The notes below the pieces were generated by a model. It was not told the DNA's origin. It saw only the letters and a list, made by a program, of their open reading frames with translations, and made no database searches. DNA of 64,000 bases from Flagellimonas sp947499585. GTDB lineage: Bacteria > Bacteroidota > Bacteroidia > Flavobacteriales > Flavobacteriaceae. This document shows positions 27,701 through 36,504 of the stretch, in pieces. The position numbers were made by a program, and so were the translations under genes. The stretch is taken from positions 3,348,001-3,412,000 of the forward strand of contig NZ_CP138995.1 of the NCBI RefSeq assembly GCF_044596045.1. The letters run 5' to 3'. Positions within the stretch are counted from its first letter, which is position 1, and every line of letters begins with the position of its first letter.

Positions 27701-28969
27701 GGTGATGGTTGAACCACTTGTACCTCCATCAACACTGGCAGTAATATTTAAGGTAGCTGTATTTCCATTGTTCAACGTACCAATAGTCCATACTCCTGTT
27801 CCAGAATTATAAGAACCATCATCACTTACATACGATACACCAGCCGGTAAAATATCTGTTAAGCTTAGGTTTGTAGCATCTACCGGACCATTATTTACAA
27901 CACTTAACGTATACACTATGTTAGATCCTTCTGGAGGGGTGCTATCGTCCACTGTTTTTGAAACTACTAAATCTGGTGACCCTGCTGCGGTACATACTTC
28001 AACTGAAAAGCTATTTAAAGTTCCTACATCTGAACCAGCATTATCAGATACTGTTAAAGTCCAATTACCAATAGGGTTCTCTCCGTTAAAATCTGAAAGA
28101 TTACCTTCTGGACTAAAAGTTCCTGTAAATGGTGCCGAACCTGATGTAATAGGTGTTCCTCCAGCATCATCAAAAACTGTATTTGTATAATCGTCACCAC
28201 TGCCTCCATTTCCTGAGGACAATAAAACTGTTGTACCTAAAGGACTGGTTATATTGATAGTTAAATCGGAATCCCATGGGTGTGTTATGTCCACCGTAAC
28301 ATTTACATCTGTTACCGCACTGGTTGTAGAAAAATTAATCGTTCTTGAAACGCCGGTAGCGTTGTTATCCGGTATTGTAACATTAGGTGAGGTAGATTGC
28401 GTAGTGCATGACGTTCCTACGGGTGTTCCTTGTATAGTTACATCATCTATAAAATAGTATTCGGTATCACTGTTTTGATTTGTGACAAATTGCACTCGTA
28501 TCTCCAATGTACTACCAGAAAGACCTGTAACAGAATACGATGCCAAAACTCCAGTCGTTGTGGTGTTTTGAAAATTCATCCATGTTCCGCTATCAATCCT
28601 GTAAGAGCCTGTAAAACTATCGCCTGATTCTACTCCAGCAAGACCGGCATCCATACTAAAGGAAATATTAGTATAGCCCGATATATCTACAATTGCTGTT
28701 GCCCAGGTTTCAGTTTGATCTGTGTTCCTAGCTCGCATTACTTGACTTCCACCCACACTTGCAACATCAAGCCTTCTATTAGTATTATTGTGAGTATCTC
28801 CAGTTGCTGCCCATGAAGTAGCTTCGGGGCCTGTTGCAGTTCCTGTTAAATCATTAACTGCTGTTGGGCTTTCAAAATCTTCAAACCAAATGGTAGTTTG
28901 TCCAGAAACTGCAAACGTTCCTAAAAAAAGGATAAAGAATATTAAACTTTTGGTATTGAGGTTTTTCAT
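24779..28969 (-). CDS. large multidomain secreted adhesin-like protein (1396 aa)
   Basis: After a signal peptide (about 1-24, ending FAVSGQ) the visible domains in order are: a jelly-roll-like region (IWFEDFESP..., 25-185), a P/Homo B domain (THPWDSDLTINITSPLGTTV, GENPIGNWTLTVSDNAG, 186-330), a DUF11 repeat (PDLVVSKTVDDSTPPEGSNI, 331-440), a beta region to about 565, a C-type-lectin-like domain (YYEFISSPNITWTAARDAAA, WIGGSDAATEGDWRW, WNAGEPNQ, 565-740), an HYR-like domain (750-840), an Ig-like domain (840-935), TSP3 motifs (DTDGDGIFDITDLDDDNDG), a flavodoxin-like segment (VLWVTNGTAGTEEQNTIDKL, 970-1130), further TSP3 motifs, a second Ig-like domain, and a basic tail ITNRRITYRVKRN. No CHU_C domain. 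It stands alone between the two modules. Confidence 0.87.
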   Translation of the reverse strand: MKNLNTKSLIFFILFLGTFAVSGQTTIWFEDFESPTAVNDLTGTATGPEATSWAATGDTHNNTNRRLDVASVGGSQVMRARNTDQTETWATAIVDISGYTNISFSMDAGLAGVESGDSFTGSYRIDSGTWMNFQNTTTTGVLASYSVTGLSGSTLEIRVQFVTNQNSDTEYYFIDDVTIQGTPVGTSCTTQSTSPNVTIPDNNATGVSRTINFSTTSAVTDVNVTVDITHPWDSDLTINITSPLGTTVLLSSGNGGSGDDYTNTVFDDAGGTPITSGSAPFTGTFSPEGNLSDFNGENPIGNWTLTVSDNAGSDVGTLNSFSVEVCTAAGSPDLVVSKTVDDSTPPEGSNIVYTLSVVNNGPVDATNLSLTDILPAGVSYVSDDGSYNSGTGVWTIGTLNNGNTATLNITASVDGGTSGSTITNTITSVTADQTDSNATVDDLSESIVPTVDQPPVLTVTGNQVYCPGTSLAIAETFSLTDPDNTTTDAIFIQISSGYINGEDLLTLTGTHPNITATWDAVEGELTLQGPTTFAEFEAAVLAVEYSSSAVSPTGTRQFSITPGSANFLPPTGHYYEFISSPNITWTAARDAAALRTYFGLQGYLATLTSQAEADFSGSQALGVGWIGGSDAATEGDWRWVTGPEGLANAGAGTPFWSGTAGGTTTAPDFFAFWNAGEPNQSGNEDYAHITDLSVTSSPGSWNDLPNTTSTSGPYQAQGYVVEYGGTTGDPVLSITGVTTITVDNVNPTASNPLPVTVNCSADVPAVAITDVTDEADNCTTSPVVTHISDVSDGGTNPETITRTYRVTDDAGNFIDITQTITVDPISIDIQPTDQTVNLGSNGTFVSSTSNADTYQWQVSTNGGGSFSNITNGAEYTGTNTEVLTVLNPSLTKDGYTYRIIVSNSGGSCASVTSLEATLTIAIDTDGDGIFDITDLDDDNDGILDAVESPKTVLWVTNGTAGTEEQNTIDKLTALGYTVTVVDDGVGGDANNYGVTFVYEDSNSGTALANVANLTTTTNGVITSEPALHDDILGAATGGSGGLTSVNIINNTHPITSGLSLGSYNIGDALYHGNGLTTGTVLGRDPNNSEASIVIWEQGDAMEVGIAPGKRAIVPHANGNGGFNSAGEDLLVNAIMWTTAIDTDNDGVYDDLDLDSDNDGIYDAVEAGHDQAYSSGRLTGAVGTDGVPNSVQASGQENSGTVNYTIANSDSSGNNDYLEADSDADGCGDADEAYADINADSDDNGTYGSGIPAINLDGTVQTAAYTVPADGDTNTTFDFQEAGIAPAITVQPMDSTTCPGCGTTFNVTGTNADTFQWQRFNGLTWDNVTDTGIYSGATTSTLTITNPTTANDGEQYQVLVSNSSYICSFETSNTVTLTIRVSGVITNRRITYRVKRN

Positions 28970-29251
28970 CTACAGAAACTAACTTGGAAATCAACATTTA
29001 ACTTCCATATTATCAAAATCTCAATAAAAATAGATTGTAAGCCCTTGCGTGCCCAAAAAATGTTGTCTAGACCTCCATTACGCTAGTGAAGACAGCAAAT
29101 AATGGTGTATGTATTTTCATTAATCCCTAAAAATTGTTAAAATTTGGGCATTTTATCGATTAGGGCTTTAAAACAGAAATCTAACAGCGGGTAGAAACCT
29201 AATTTTTCTGGAATTTTACTAGGTCAATCCTTGAGGTAAGTAGTTCAAGAA
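28970..29251. other. AT-rich spacer between the adhesin and OmpA-like genes
   Basis: 282 bases without an ORF. No exact TAnnTTTG element is found at a sensible place on the minus strand, so the adhesin promoter is not identified. It separates module 1 from the adhesin gene. Confidence 0.5.
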
Positions 29252-31207
29252 TTATTCAAAAATGATAAATTCAGATCGTCTATTTAATTGATGTTTTTCC
29301 TTGGAACAAGGAGTTCCATTTGCACAGTCATTTACCAATCTAGTTTCTCCATAACCTTCTCCTTGAAGTCGGTCTGCAGAAATTCCCTTAGAAATCATAT
29401 AAGCCACTGTGGATGCTGCTCTTTTCTGAGATAACCATAGGTTATAAGCATCATTGCCCCTACTATCTGTATGAGAATTTACTTTTATTTTTAAACTTGG
29501 ATATTTCTCCATTGCCACGATTACTTTTTGAATTTCAATCTCGGCATCTGAACGAATATTGAACTTATTTAAATCAAAATAAATGGTACTTAATTGAAGT
29601 AATTTGGCCAAATCATCACCAAAGCCTCCTGTTACCACATCTCGTTCTAAATAAAAGTCTACGATCCTAGGTTTACCATAGGACTTGTTCAGGTATTCTT
29701 CTGCAGGTACGTAGCCATCTCTAGAAGCCCTAACAAAGTTTCCTTTTGCACAATCAAGTCCTAATACGTAGTTGCCCTTAGAATCGGTAATAGTGGAAGA
29801 TACTTCATTGTTTTCTTCATCAATAATTTTAACCGTGGCTCCAACTAAGATTTCATTGGATATTCTATCTCGCACCGTACCGGTGACATCCTGCAAACAA
29901 TCAAGAACCAAAGGTTCTGTTTCTTCAAATTGATATATATCATCTTCTCCTAAACCGCCCGTTCTATTGGAAGAAAAATAGCCTTCTTTAGACTCGTTTT
30001 TTAGGATAAATGCAAAATCATCATAGTTACTATTAACCGGTTTCCCTACATTAACGACTGGTTCTTCAAAATTCCCGAAAGCAATTTTTGTAGCAAAAAC
30101 ATCTAATCCCCCAAGACCTTGATGTCCATCAGAAGAAAAATAAAGTACTCCATCTTGCGTAATAAATGGAAAGGTTTCCCGTGAACCAGTATTTATATTC
30201 TTTCCTAAATTAATGATGGGGCCATATGTGCCATCTCCAATTATTTCTGTCATAAAAATATCTGATTCCCCAATTGTTCCGGGCATATCGGAAACAAAGT
30301 ACAACCTCTTCTCATCTGGACTCAATACAGGATGCGCCACTGAATAGGAATCGTTATTAAACGGAAGTTCCAATACGTTAGTCCATTCTCCATCTACCAA
30401 CTCAGCTTGGTAAATCTTTAATCGGATTACTCCGTTTTGATCTTTGTACTTTTTACCATCCAAGAAATTGTTTCTTGTAAAGTACATGGTATATCCATCT
30501 TTGGTAACTGCAGAAGTAGACTCATGAAGCCTTGTGTTTACATCACCTTCCAATTTAACCACTAAATTGTTAGAAATACTGTCTGCGTTTACTTTGTATA
30601 AGTCAAGAAAATCTTTCGAATTCCAGGTATGTCTGTAGCGTGCTAAATTTCCTGTATCTCTATCAGATGAAAAAATAAGGCCCTGCTCATAAAAGGATGC
30701 TGCAAAGTCCGAGTACTTACTATTATAGCCAAAAGGCTTAATATCATACCTTCCTGAATTTTCTTCTATTTTGGCAAGATAATCCTCGTCATAAAAATCA
30801 TTATCATCACTAACAGAAGTCATTTCTTTAAACTTAGCCATCACTTTGGCAGATCCTTCATAATCTCCCAAGGTTTTTAGACTTTGAGCGTATCTAAAAA
30901 AATAATCGGGCTCAGTTCCATCAGGAAATGCTTCTACTAATTTTTTGTAGACATTGGCTGCTTCTTCATACTTAGCATTAAAGTAATAGGAATTACCCAG
31001 ACGCTTCAACAAATCTGAAGACACATAACCTTTATCCAGGACTTTTTTGTAAATATCTATTGCAGGGCTAAAAGAATATTCATCATATTGCTCATCTGCT
31101 TTTGCCTTTACTTTTGCCTGTTGTTTCTCATTCACCTTCTCTTGCGCCAAGGTATTGGTTACATATCCTGAAAAAACAATTATGAGTATAAGTATTCTTT
31201 TTAGCAT
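29252..31207 (-). CDS. OmpA family protein with TPR-like, PD40 and CarboxypepD_reg regions (651 aa)
   Basis: After a signal peptide (about 1-21, NTLAQ) comes a helical TPR-like part (30-150: YEEAANVYKKLVEAFPDG), PD40/WD40-like beta-propeller repeats (about 200-420: AHPVLSPDEKRLYFVSDMPG, SSDGHQGLGGLDVFAT), a carboxypeptidase-regulatory-like domain (about 435-520) and an OmpA domain (530-651: HTDSRGNDAYNLWLSQKRA, NRRSEFIIFE) that binds peptidoglycan. Proteins of this layout are regular partners of PorP/SprF in T9SS loci, like the PorE-type envelope protein. It lies 11 bases after the SprF-like gene and ends module 1. Confidence 0.92.
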   Translation of the reverse strand: MLKRILILIIVFSGYVTNTLAQEKVNEKQQAKVKAKADEQYDEYSFSPAIDIYKKVLDKGYVSSDLLKRLGNSYYFNAKYEEAANVYKKLVEAFPDGTEPDYFFRYAQSLKTLGDYEGSAKVMAKFKEMTSVSDDNDFYDEDYLAKIEENSGRYDIKPFGYNSKYSDFAASFYEQGLIFSSDRDTGNLARYRHTWNSKDFLDLYKVNADSISNNLVVKLEGDVNTRLHESTSAVTKDGYTMYFTRNNFLDGKKYKDQNGVIRLKIYQAELVDGEWTNVLELPFNNDSYSVAHPVLSPDEKRLYFVSDMPGTIGESDIFMTEIIGDGTYGPIINLGKNINTGSRETFPFITQDGVLYFSSDGHQGLGGLDVFATKIAFGNFEEPVVNVGKPVNSNYDDFAFILKNESKEGYFSSNRTGGLGEDDIYQFEETEPLVLDCLQDVTGTVRDRISNEILVGATVKIIDEENNEVSSTITDSKGNYVLGLDCAKGNFVRASRDGYVPAEEYLNKSYGKPRIVDFYLERDVVTGGFGDDLAKLLQLSTIYFDLNKFNIRSDAEIEIQKVIVAMEKYPSLKIKVNSHTDSRGNDAYNLWLSQKRAASTVAYMISKGISADRLQGEGYGETRLVNDCANGTPCSKEKHQLNRRSEFIIFE

Positions 31208-31218
31208 TTTAAACTGTA

Positions 31219-32169
31219 TTAAAAGAATCTAGGTGATACTGTTTTTTGAAATGCTTTTAGCAACTCTAGTCTTAAAAAGACTTCAAAAGAACCATCATTA
31301 AACTGGGCCCCTCCTAATTCCGTTGTTTCCCTATCATATGCCAGACCAAGCATAATTTGGTCTGTTATTTGAAATCCTGCCAGGGCACTTACCGCTGCAT
31401 CTAACCTATATGCTGCACCAAAACTGAATTTATCTGCAAAAAGAAAATTTGCAGAAATGTCAACTTGCAATGGTGCCCCGCCAACAGCCTTAGTCAACAA
31501 GGCTGGCTTAAATTTAAGATCTGCATTCAAATCAAAAACATAACCGGTTATTAGATAGAAATTTATACGCTCTGTGGCAAGAAAATTTACTGACTCTGGG
31601 TCATTTGAACCACTATCAAAATACTCTGTTTCCAAAATACTTGGAGCAGAAACTCCTGCATAGAATTTATCGGTATGATAATATATTCCCAGTCCAAAAT
31701 TTGGTGAAAATTGGTTGTCAATATTATCTTGATTTACTACTTCTTGGTCAAAGTTCCGAAGACCGTTAAAGTCAAGACTGAGCATATTCCCACCTGCTTT
31801 TAACCCAAATGAAAGCTTTGCATCTCTGGAAACATCTATGGTATAAGAAAGTACTGCGTCCAAATAGGTTTCTTGTACAACTCCATCTCCAATATTATCA
31901 TTTACTATGGAAACACCATAACCTAATCTACTATTACGAATAGGTGAATGAAGGTTTAGTGTAAAAGTTTCAGGCGCTCCATCCAACCCAACCCATTGGG
32001 ATCGATACAATCCTGCAAAACTCAATTGTCCTCTTGATCCTGCATAGGCAGGATTAACACTCAATGTATTAAACATATATTGTGTGTATTGAGCGTCTTG
32101 CTGGGCAACAAGACCCTGAAATATCATTCCAATAAATAAAAACGGAATTAAAAAATGCTTTTTAATCAT
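31219..32169 (-). CDS. PorP/SprF family type IX secretion membrane protein (module 1)
   Basis: A 316-aa paralogue of the protein at 12062-13021. It has a signal peptide (ending QGLVAQ), the opening QDAQYTQYMFNTLSVNPAYA, a middle region with GLGIYYHTDKFYAGVSAPSI and a final beta strand before a short SPRFF tail shared with the paralogue (KSPRFF there). It is predicted to be an outer-membrane barrel that helps secretion or surface assembly of the adjacent CHU_C protein, whose gene ends 14 bases upstream. The two SprF-like proteins share most motif positions, so module 1 and module 2 probably arose by duplication. Confidence 0.93.
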   Translation of the reverse strand: MIKKHFLIPFLFIGMIFQGLVAQQDAQYTQYMFNTLSVNPAYAGSRGQLSFAGLYRSQWVGLDGAPETFTLNLHSPIRNSRLGYGVSIVNDNIGDGVVQETYLDAVLSYTIDVSRDAKLSFGLKAGGNMLSLDFNGLRNFDQEVVNQDNIDNQFSPNFGLGIYYHTDKFYAGVSAPSILETEYFDSGSNDPESVNFLATERINFYLITGYVFDLNADLKFKPALLTKAVGGAPLQVDISANFLFADKFSFGAAYRLDAAVSALAGFQITDQIMLGLAYDRETTELGGAQFNDGSFEVFLRLELLKAFQKTVSPRFF

Positions 32170-32183
32170 TCTGTTTCAATATG

Positions 32184-35100
32184 TTACCTACTTATGTATA
32201 TGTATTCGGAGTCTGTAAAACTTCCTTCATCCGTTTCGTAGTCAAATATATAAAAATATACTCCGGCCGGAAGATAATCGTTCGCACTCAAAGTTGATCT
32301 CCCTCTAGACCTCCCATCAAAGACATTGTTGACATTGTTGTAGTCTTTTCCTTCGTATACCGCGACACCCCATCTGTTAAAAATTCTAAGTGTACTTGTT
32401 TTAATATTTCTAACTCCTCTTATAAAAAGGAAATCATTTTTTAAATCTCCATTAGGAGTCAACATTTGGTTAACTAAAATACTTTCTAAAGACACTGTAA
32501 CTGTAACTGTAGCAGTATCGCAGTTATCTAAATTAGCAGCCTCACAAATAGTATATTCAATAGTGTAAGTTCCTTCACGGGTTCCAGGAATTACACTTAC
32601 AATTCCATCATCATTGATAATCAATTCACCTGTGGGGGTGGAAGTTAGAATCACATTTGATAGGGTGACCGATTCACCATTAAGGATGTCGTTGGAAAGT
32701 ACATCACTATCCAAAATAACTCCTCCTGAACTATTAGAGCTGTACGCATCATCCACAGCGTCAATCACATTCATGCCAGGACCAACTTCAACGGTAACAG
32801 TGCCCGTATCACAGTTGTCCACATCTGCAATCTCACAAATCGTGTATTCAATGGTGTAAGTTCCTTCAGGGGTTCCAGGTTCTACGCTCACACTTCCATC
32901 ATCATTGATGGTCAGTTCATCTGTGGGCGTGGAAGTCAGAATCACATCTGATAGGGTAACCGATTCTCCATCAAGGGTGTCGTTGGAAAGTACGTCACTA
33001 TCCAAAATAACTCCTCCTGAACTATTAGAACTGTATGCATCATCCACAGCGTCAATCACATTCATGCCAGGACCAACTTCAACGGTAACAGTGCCTGTAT
33101 CACAGTTGTCCACATCTGCAATCTCACAAATCGTGTATTCAATGGTGTAAGTTCCTTCAGGGGTTCCAGGTTCTACGCTCACACTTCCATCATCATTGAT
33201 GGTCAGTTCATCTGTGGGCGTGGAAGTCAGAATCACATCTGATAGGGTAACCGATTCTCCATCAAGGGTGTCATTGGAAAGTACATCACTATCCAAAATA
33301 ATCCCTCCAGAAGTATCAGAATTATATACATCATCCACTGCATCGATAATATTTAACATGTTGGGATCTAGGTAATCAGGGGTGCCGTCTTCATCGGTAT
33401 CATCATTCGTTGGGTCCCCGTCCCCATCCACGTCCTCATCTGGGGTGTCGATCCCGTCACCGTCATCATCAAAGTCACGGTAATTCACATCCTCCGTGCC
33501 GTCCGTATCGGGAAGGTCGTTCGCAGGGTCGTCTATTTCATCGTTCACATCATAGCCGTCATTGACATCACTGCCCTCGTAGCCATCGTCCAATCCATCA
33601 TTGTCCGTATCGTTGCCCGTGTATATCTGGTCGGGGATGCCGTCAAAGTTGAAGTCATTACCCTCATTGTTGTCCGCCACCAAATCGTTGTCACTGTCAT
33701 TGTCAAGGTAATCCGGAACTTCATCATCGCCATCCGTGTTCTCGGGGGTAAGACCGCCAAGGTAAGCAGAGTTCACCCCGTCGTTCGCAGCATAGGTCGC
33801 CTCGTCGTCGTCGTTCGGTGCAACATATCCGTTGGTGGGCTGCGCCTCTACATTGTCAGGGATACCGTCATCGTCACTATCTATGTCCAAATGGTCAGGG
33901 CGACCATCACCATCACTGTCCAATGGATCTTCCCCATTGTTAAGCCCTGGATCTTCGGTTGTATCCAGAATACCATCGTTGTCATCATCTAGGTCGACAC
34001 TGTCGGGCACACCATCATCATCAGTGTCCACATCATCATTGGGATCTAGGTAATCAGGGGTGCCGTCTTCATCGGTATCGTCGTTCGTTGGGTCGCCATC
34101 TCCATCCATGTCCTCATCTGGGGTATCGATCCCGTCACCGTCATCATCAAAGTCCCTATAGTTGACATCCTCAGTGCCATCCGTGTCCGGAAGGTCGTTA
34201 GCAGGATCGTCTATCTCATCGTTCACATCATAGCCATCATTGACATCACTGCCCTCGTAGCCATCGTCCAATCCATCGTTGTCCGTGTCCGTTCCAGTGT
34301 ATGTCTGGTCAGGGATACCGTCAAAGTTGAAGTCGTTACCCTCATTGTTGTCAGCAACAAGATCGTTGTCACTGTCATCATCAAGGTAATCGGGCTCGTC
34401 CTCACCATCCGTGTTCTCAGGTGTAAGACCACCAAGGTAAGCAGAGTTCACCCCGTCGTTCGCGGCATAGGTCGCCTCGTCGTCATCGTTCGGTGCTACA
34501 TAGCCATTGGTCGGCTGCGCCTCTACATTGTCAGGGATACCGTCATCGTCACTATCTATGTCCAAATGGTCAGGGCGACCATCACCATCACTGTCCAATG
34601 AGTTCGTCAATGGATCGTTGTCATTGTCAAGGTTCGGGTCTTCGGTTGTATCCAGAATTCCATCGTTGTCATCATCAAGGTCCACACTGTCGGGCACACC
34701 GTCATCATCGGTGTCCACATCATCATTGGGATCTAGGTAATCAGGGGTGCCATCTTCATCCGTATCATCGTTCGTTGGGTCACCATCCCCATCTACATCT
34801 TCATCCGGGGTGTCGATCCCGTCACCGTCATCATCAAAGTCCCTATAGTTGACATCCTCAGTGCCGTCCGTGTCCGGAAGGTCGTTTGCAGGATCGTCTA
34901 TCTCATCGTTCACATCATAGCCATCATCGACATCACTGCCCTCGTAGCCATCATCCAATCCATCATTGTCCGTATCGTTGCCCGTGTATATCTGGTCAGG
35001 GATGCCGTCAAAGTTGAAGTCGTTACCCTCGTTGTTGTCCGCCACCAAATCGTTGTCACTGTCATCGTCAAGATAATCGGGCTCGTCCTCGCCATCCGTG

Positions 35101-36104
35101 TTCTCGGGATCAAGGCCTTCATCTCCACTACCTTCATAAGCATTGTCAAGACCATCTTTATCATCATCTTCTCCTGTAGGAGGAACATAACCTACTGTAG
35201 GCTGCGCCTCTACATTGTCAGGTAAACCATCATTGTCACTGTCAATATCTCTAAAATTTGGTTGATGGTCATCGTCACTATTAATAGGGTCTAGTCCTTC
35301 ACTGGAGCCAGGGTGAGACTCGTAATGATCATCCAACCCATTGCCATCACTATCAACACCGCAAGGTGCCTGGAAATAATCTGTTGTCTGTGCTTCTACA
35401 TTGTCGATAATACCGTCATCGTCACTGTCTATGTCTCTAAAATCGGGGTGATGGTCAGAATCTGTATCTATTGGAGTTAATCCACCACAACTTCCAGGAG
35501 TCTCTTCATAGGCATCATCAAGCCCATTATGGTCTTTGTCCTTGCCTGATGGTGGGATATAACCTGGGGTACTTTGCGCTTCAATATTGTCAATAATTCC
35601 ATCGTCATCAGAATCAATGTCTAAATAATCCGGAATCTTATCACCATCTGTATCTATAGGTGTTAATCCACCACAACTTCCAGGTGTTTCTTCATAGGCA
35701 TCATCCAATCCATTGCGATCTTTATCTTTTCCAGATGGTGGGATATATCCGTAACTAGTTTGCCCTTCAATGTTGTCAATAATTCCATCATCATCAGAAT
35801 CTACATCTAAATAATCCGGAATGCCGTCACCATCTGTATCTGTTGGGTAAGTCCAATAACAATCATCTCCATCCAAATTTTGATCTTCAACGGTATTAAT
35901 TATTCCGTCTCCATCAATATCTATATCCTTGTTATCCGGAACACCATCTCCATCGGTATCCGTAAAAACAGATAGTTCAGAATTAATTAAAGTACCAGGA
36001 GCCCCATTAAATGAGGTAACCGTTAGATAAACGGCTAATCCTAATATTAAAAAAAGAGTGTATGAAACCTTTTTCTTAAATTCTAAGAAAGTATTTTTTT
36101 CCAT
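32184..36104 (-). CDS. T9SS-secreted TSP3-repeat protein with CHU_C domain (1306 aa)
   Basis: A secreted protein with an N-terminal hydrophobic segment (VSYTLFLILGLAVYLTVTSF), a very long run of TSP3-type calcium-binding motifs (DTDGDGVPDNKDIDIDGDG, DSDDDGIPDNVEAQP; about residues 45-915) that includes three tandem modules of about 226-229 aa, then three 97-aa beta repeats (IDAVDDAYSSNSSGGVILDS, about 920-1210) and a C-terminal CHU_C domain (QMLTPNGDLKNDFLFI, LRIFNRWGVAVYEG, LPAGVYFYIFDYET). Asp content is extreme, which suggests a calcium-stabilised rod. It is first in the operon with SprF-like and OmpA genes (gaps 14 and 11 bases). Confidence 0.92.
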   Translation of the reverse strand: MEKNTFLEFKKKVSYTLFLILGLAVYLTVTSFNGAPGTLINSELSVFTDTDGDGVPDNKDIDIDGDGIINTVEDQNLDGDDCYWTYPTDTDGDGIPDYLDVDSDDDGIIDNIEGQTSYGYIPPSGKDKDRNGLDDAYEETPGSCGGLTPIDTDGDKIPDYLDIDSDDDGIIDNIEAQSTPGYIPPSGKDKDHNGLDDAYEETPGSCGGLTPIDTDSDHHPDFRDIDSDDDGIIDNVEAQTTDYFQAPCGVDSDGNGLDDHYESHPGSSEGLDPINSDDDHQPNFRDIDSDNDGLPDNVEAQPTVGYVPPTGEDDDKDGLDNAYEGSGDEGLDPENTDGEDEPDYLDDDSDNDLVADNNEGNDFNFDGIPDQIYTGNDTDNDGLDDGYEGSDVDDGYDVNDEIDDPANDLPDTDGTEDVNYRDFDDDGDGIDTPDEDVDGDGDPTNDDTDEDGTPDYLDPNDDVDTDDDGVPDSVDLDDDNDGILDTTEDPNLDNDNDPLTNSLDSDGDGRPDHLDIDSDDDGIPDNVEAQPTNGYVAPNDDDEATYAANDGVNSAYLGGLTPENTDGEDEPDYLDDDSDNDLVADNNEGNDFNFDGIPDQTYTGTDTDNDGLDDGYEGSDVNDGYDVNDEIDDPANDLPDTDGTEDVNYRDFDDDGDGIDTPDEDMDGDGDPTNDDTDEDGTPDYLDPNDDVDTDDDGVPDSVDLDDDNDGILDTTEDPGLNNGEDPLDSDGDGRPDHLDIDSDDDGIPDNVEAQPTNGYVAPNDDDEATYAANDGVNSAYLGGLTPENTDGDDEVPDYLDNDSDNDLVADNNEGNDFNFDGIPDQIYTGNDTDNDGLDDGYEGSDVNDGYDVNDEIDDPANDLPDTDGTEDVNYRDFDDDGDGIDTPDEDVDGDGDPTNDDTDEDGTPDYLDPNMLNIIDAVDDVYNSDTSGGIILDSDVLSNDTLDGESVTLSDVILTSTPTDELTINDDGSVSVEPGTPEGTYTIEYTICEIADVDNCDTGTVTVEVGPGMNVIDAVDDAYSSNSSGGVILDSDVLSNDTLDGESVTLSDVILTSTPTDELTINDDGSVSVEPGTPEGTYTIEYTICEIADVDNCDTGTVTVEVGPGMNVIDAVDDAYSSNSSGGVILDSDVLSNDILNGESVTLSNVILTSTPTGELIINDDGIVSVIPGTREGTYTIEYTICEAANLDNCDTATVTVTVSLESILVNQMLTPNGDLKNDFLFIRGVRNIKTSTLRIFNRWGVAVYEGKDYNNVNNVFDGRSRGRSTLSANDYLPAGVYFYIFDYETDEGSFTDSEYIYISR
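32470..33357 (-). repeat. three 291-bp tandem repeats in the TSP3/CHU_C gene
   Basis: Three 97-aa units beginning IDAVDD(V/A)Y; the two on the N-terminal side are nearly identical and the one next to the CHU_C domain has diverged (for example SNVILTSTPTGELIINDDGI). The period is 291 bp. Confidence 0.85.
33363..35100 (-). repeat. tandem modules of 678 and 687 bp in the TSP3 region
   Basis: The landmark GGGATCTAGGTAATCAGG occurs at 33363, 34041 and 34728, so module lengths are 678 and 687 bp (226 and 229 aa, both in frame). Within a module the motifs DTDEDGTPDYLDPN and GIPDQ(I/T)YTGNDTDNDGLDDG recur. This patch is visibly GC-richer than the flanks. Confidence 0.8.
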
Positions 36105-36504
36105 AAATGACAGTTTTGGTCAACTAATCACCATGGCTTGTAGTTCTCGTAAGTGTAAGAAAATGGGGCTTTTCTTATTTAATAAAAGTGGATATTTGTG
36201 TTCTCTACGCTCCAAATAATCTCAAACGCATAATTAATGCATTTAGAGCTTATCACCTATTTTTATCGATAAAAGGCTTATTCCTCATCATTATTTACCA
36301 CTTATATTAATACGTAAGGTTTTCATAAAAAGATTACGGCTTAGTAAAAAACAAAAACCTTAGGCGTATGAAAAGTACTTTACTTTTTATTTTTAAAGGC
36401 AATACTTCTACTTTTTTTGTCCTATTTATATTAACAATTATTTATAAATCTTGTAATTAATTATAACAGGGATATTTACGTTATTTTTGCCGAAATTTTC
36501 GCTG
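36105..36504. other. divergent intergenic region between the TSP3/CHU_C operon and prfC
   Basis: 400 bases, AT-rich, without an ORF. It must hold the promoters of module 1 (minus) and of prfC (plus). I see a plus-strand -7 element at 36482-36489 and a small palindrome AAAGTACTTT at 36372-36381, but no exact minus-strand -7 element. Confidence 0.6.
36482..36489 (+). promoter_or_regulatory. -7 element upstream of prfC
   Basis: TATTTTTG matches TAnnTTTG. It overlaps the possible TTG start at 36487 and so supports the ATG at 36505. No -33 TTTG lies at the normal spacing. Confidence 0.3.

Noticed and set aside
32614..35188. Antisense and out-of-phase frames in the TSP3 gene
   Set aside because: They arise from the Asp-rich repeat codons (GAT/GAC) and have no start context or recognisable domain.
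36487..36504. TTG start of prfC six codons upstream
   Set aside because: It falls inside the -7 element at 36482-36489 and the extra residues are not part of the family.
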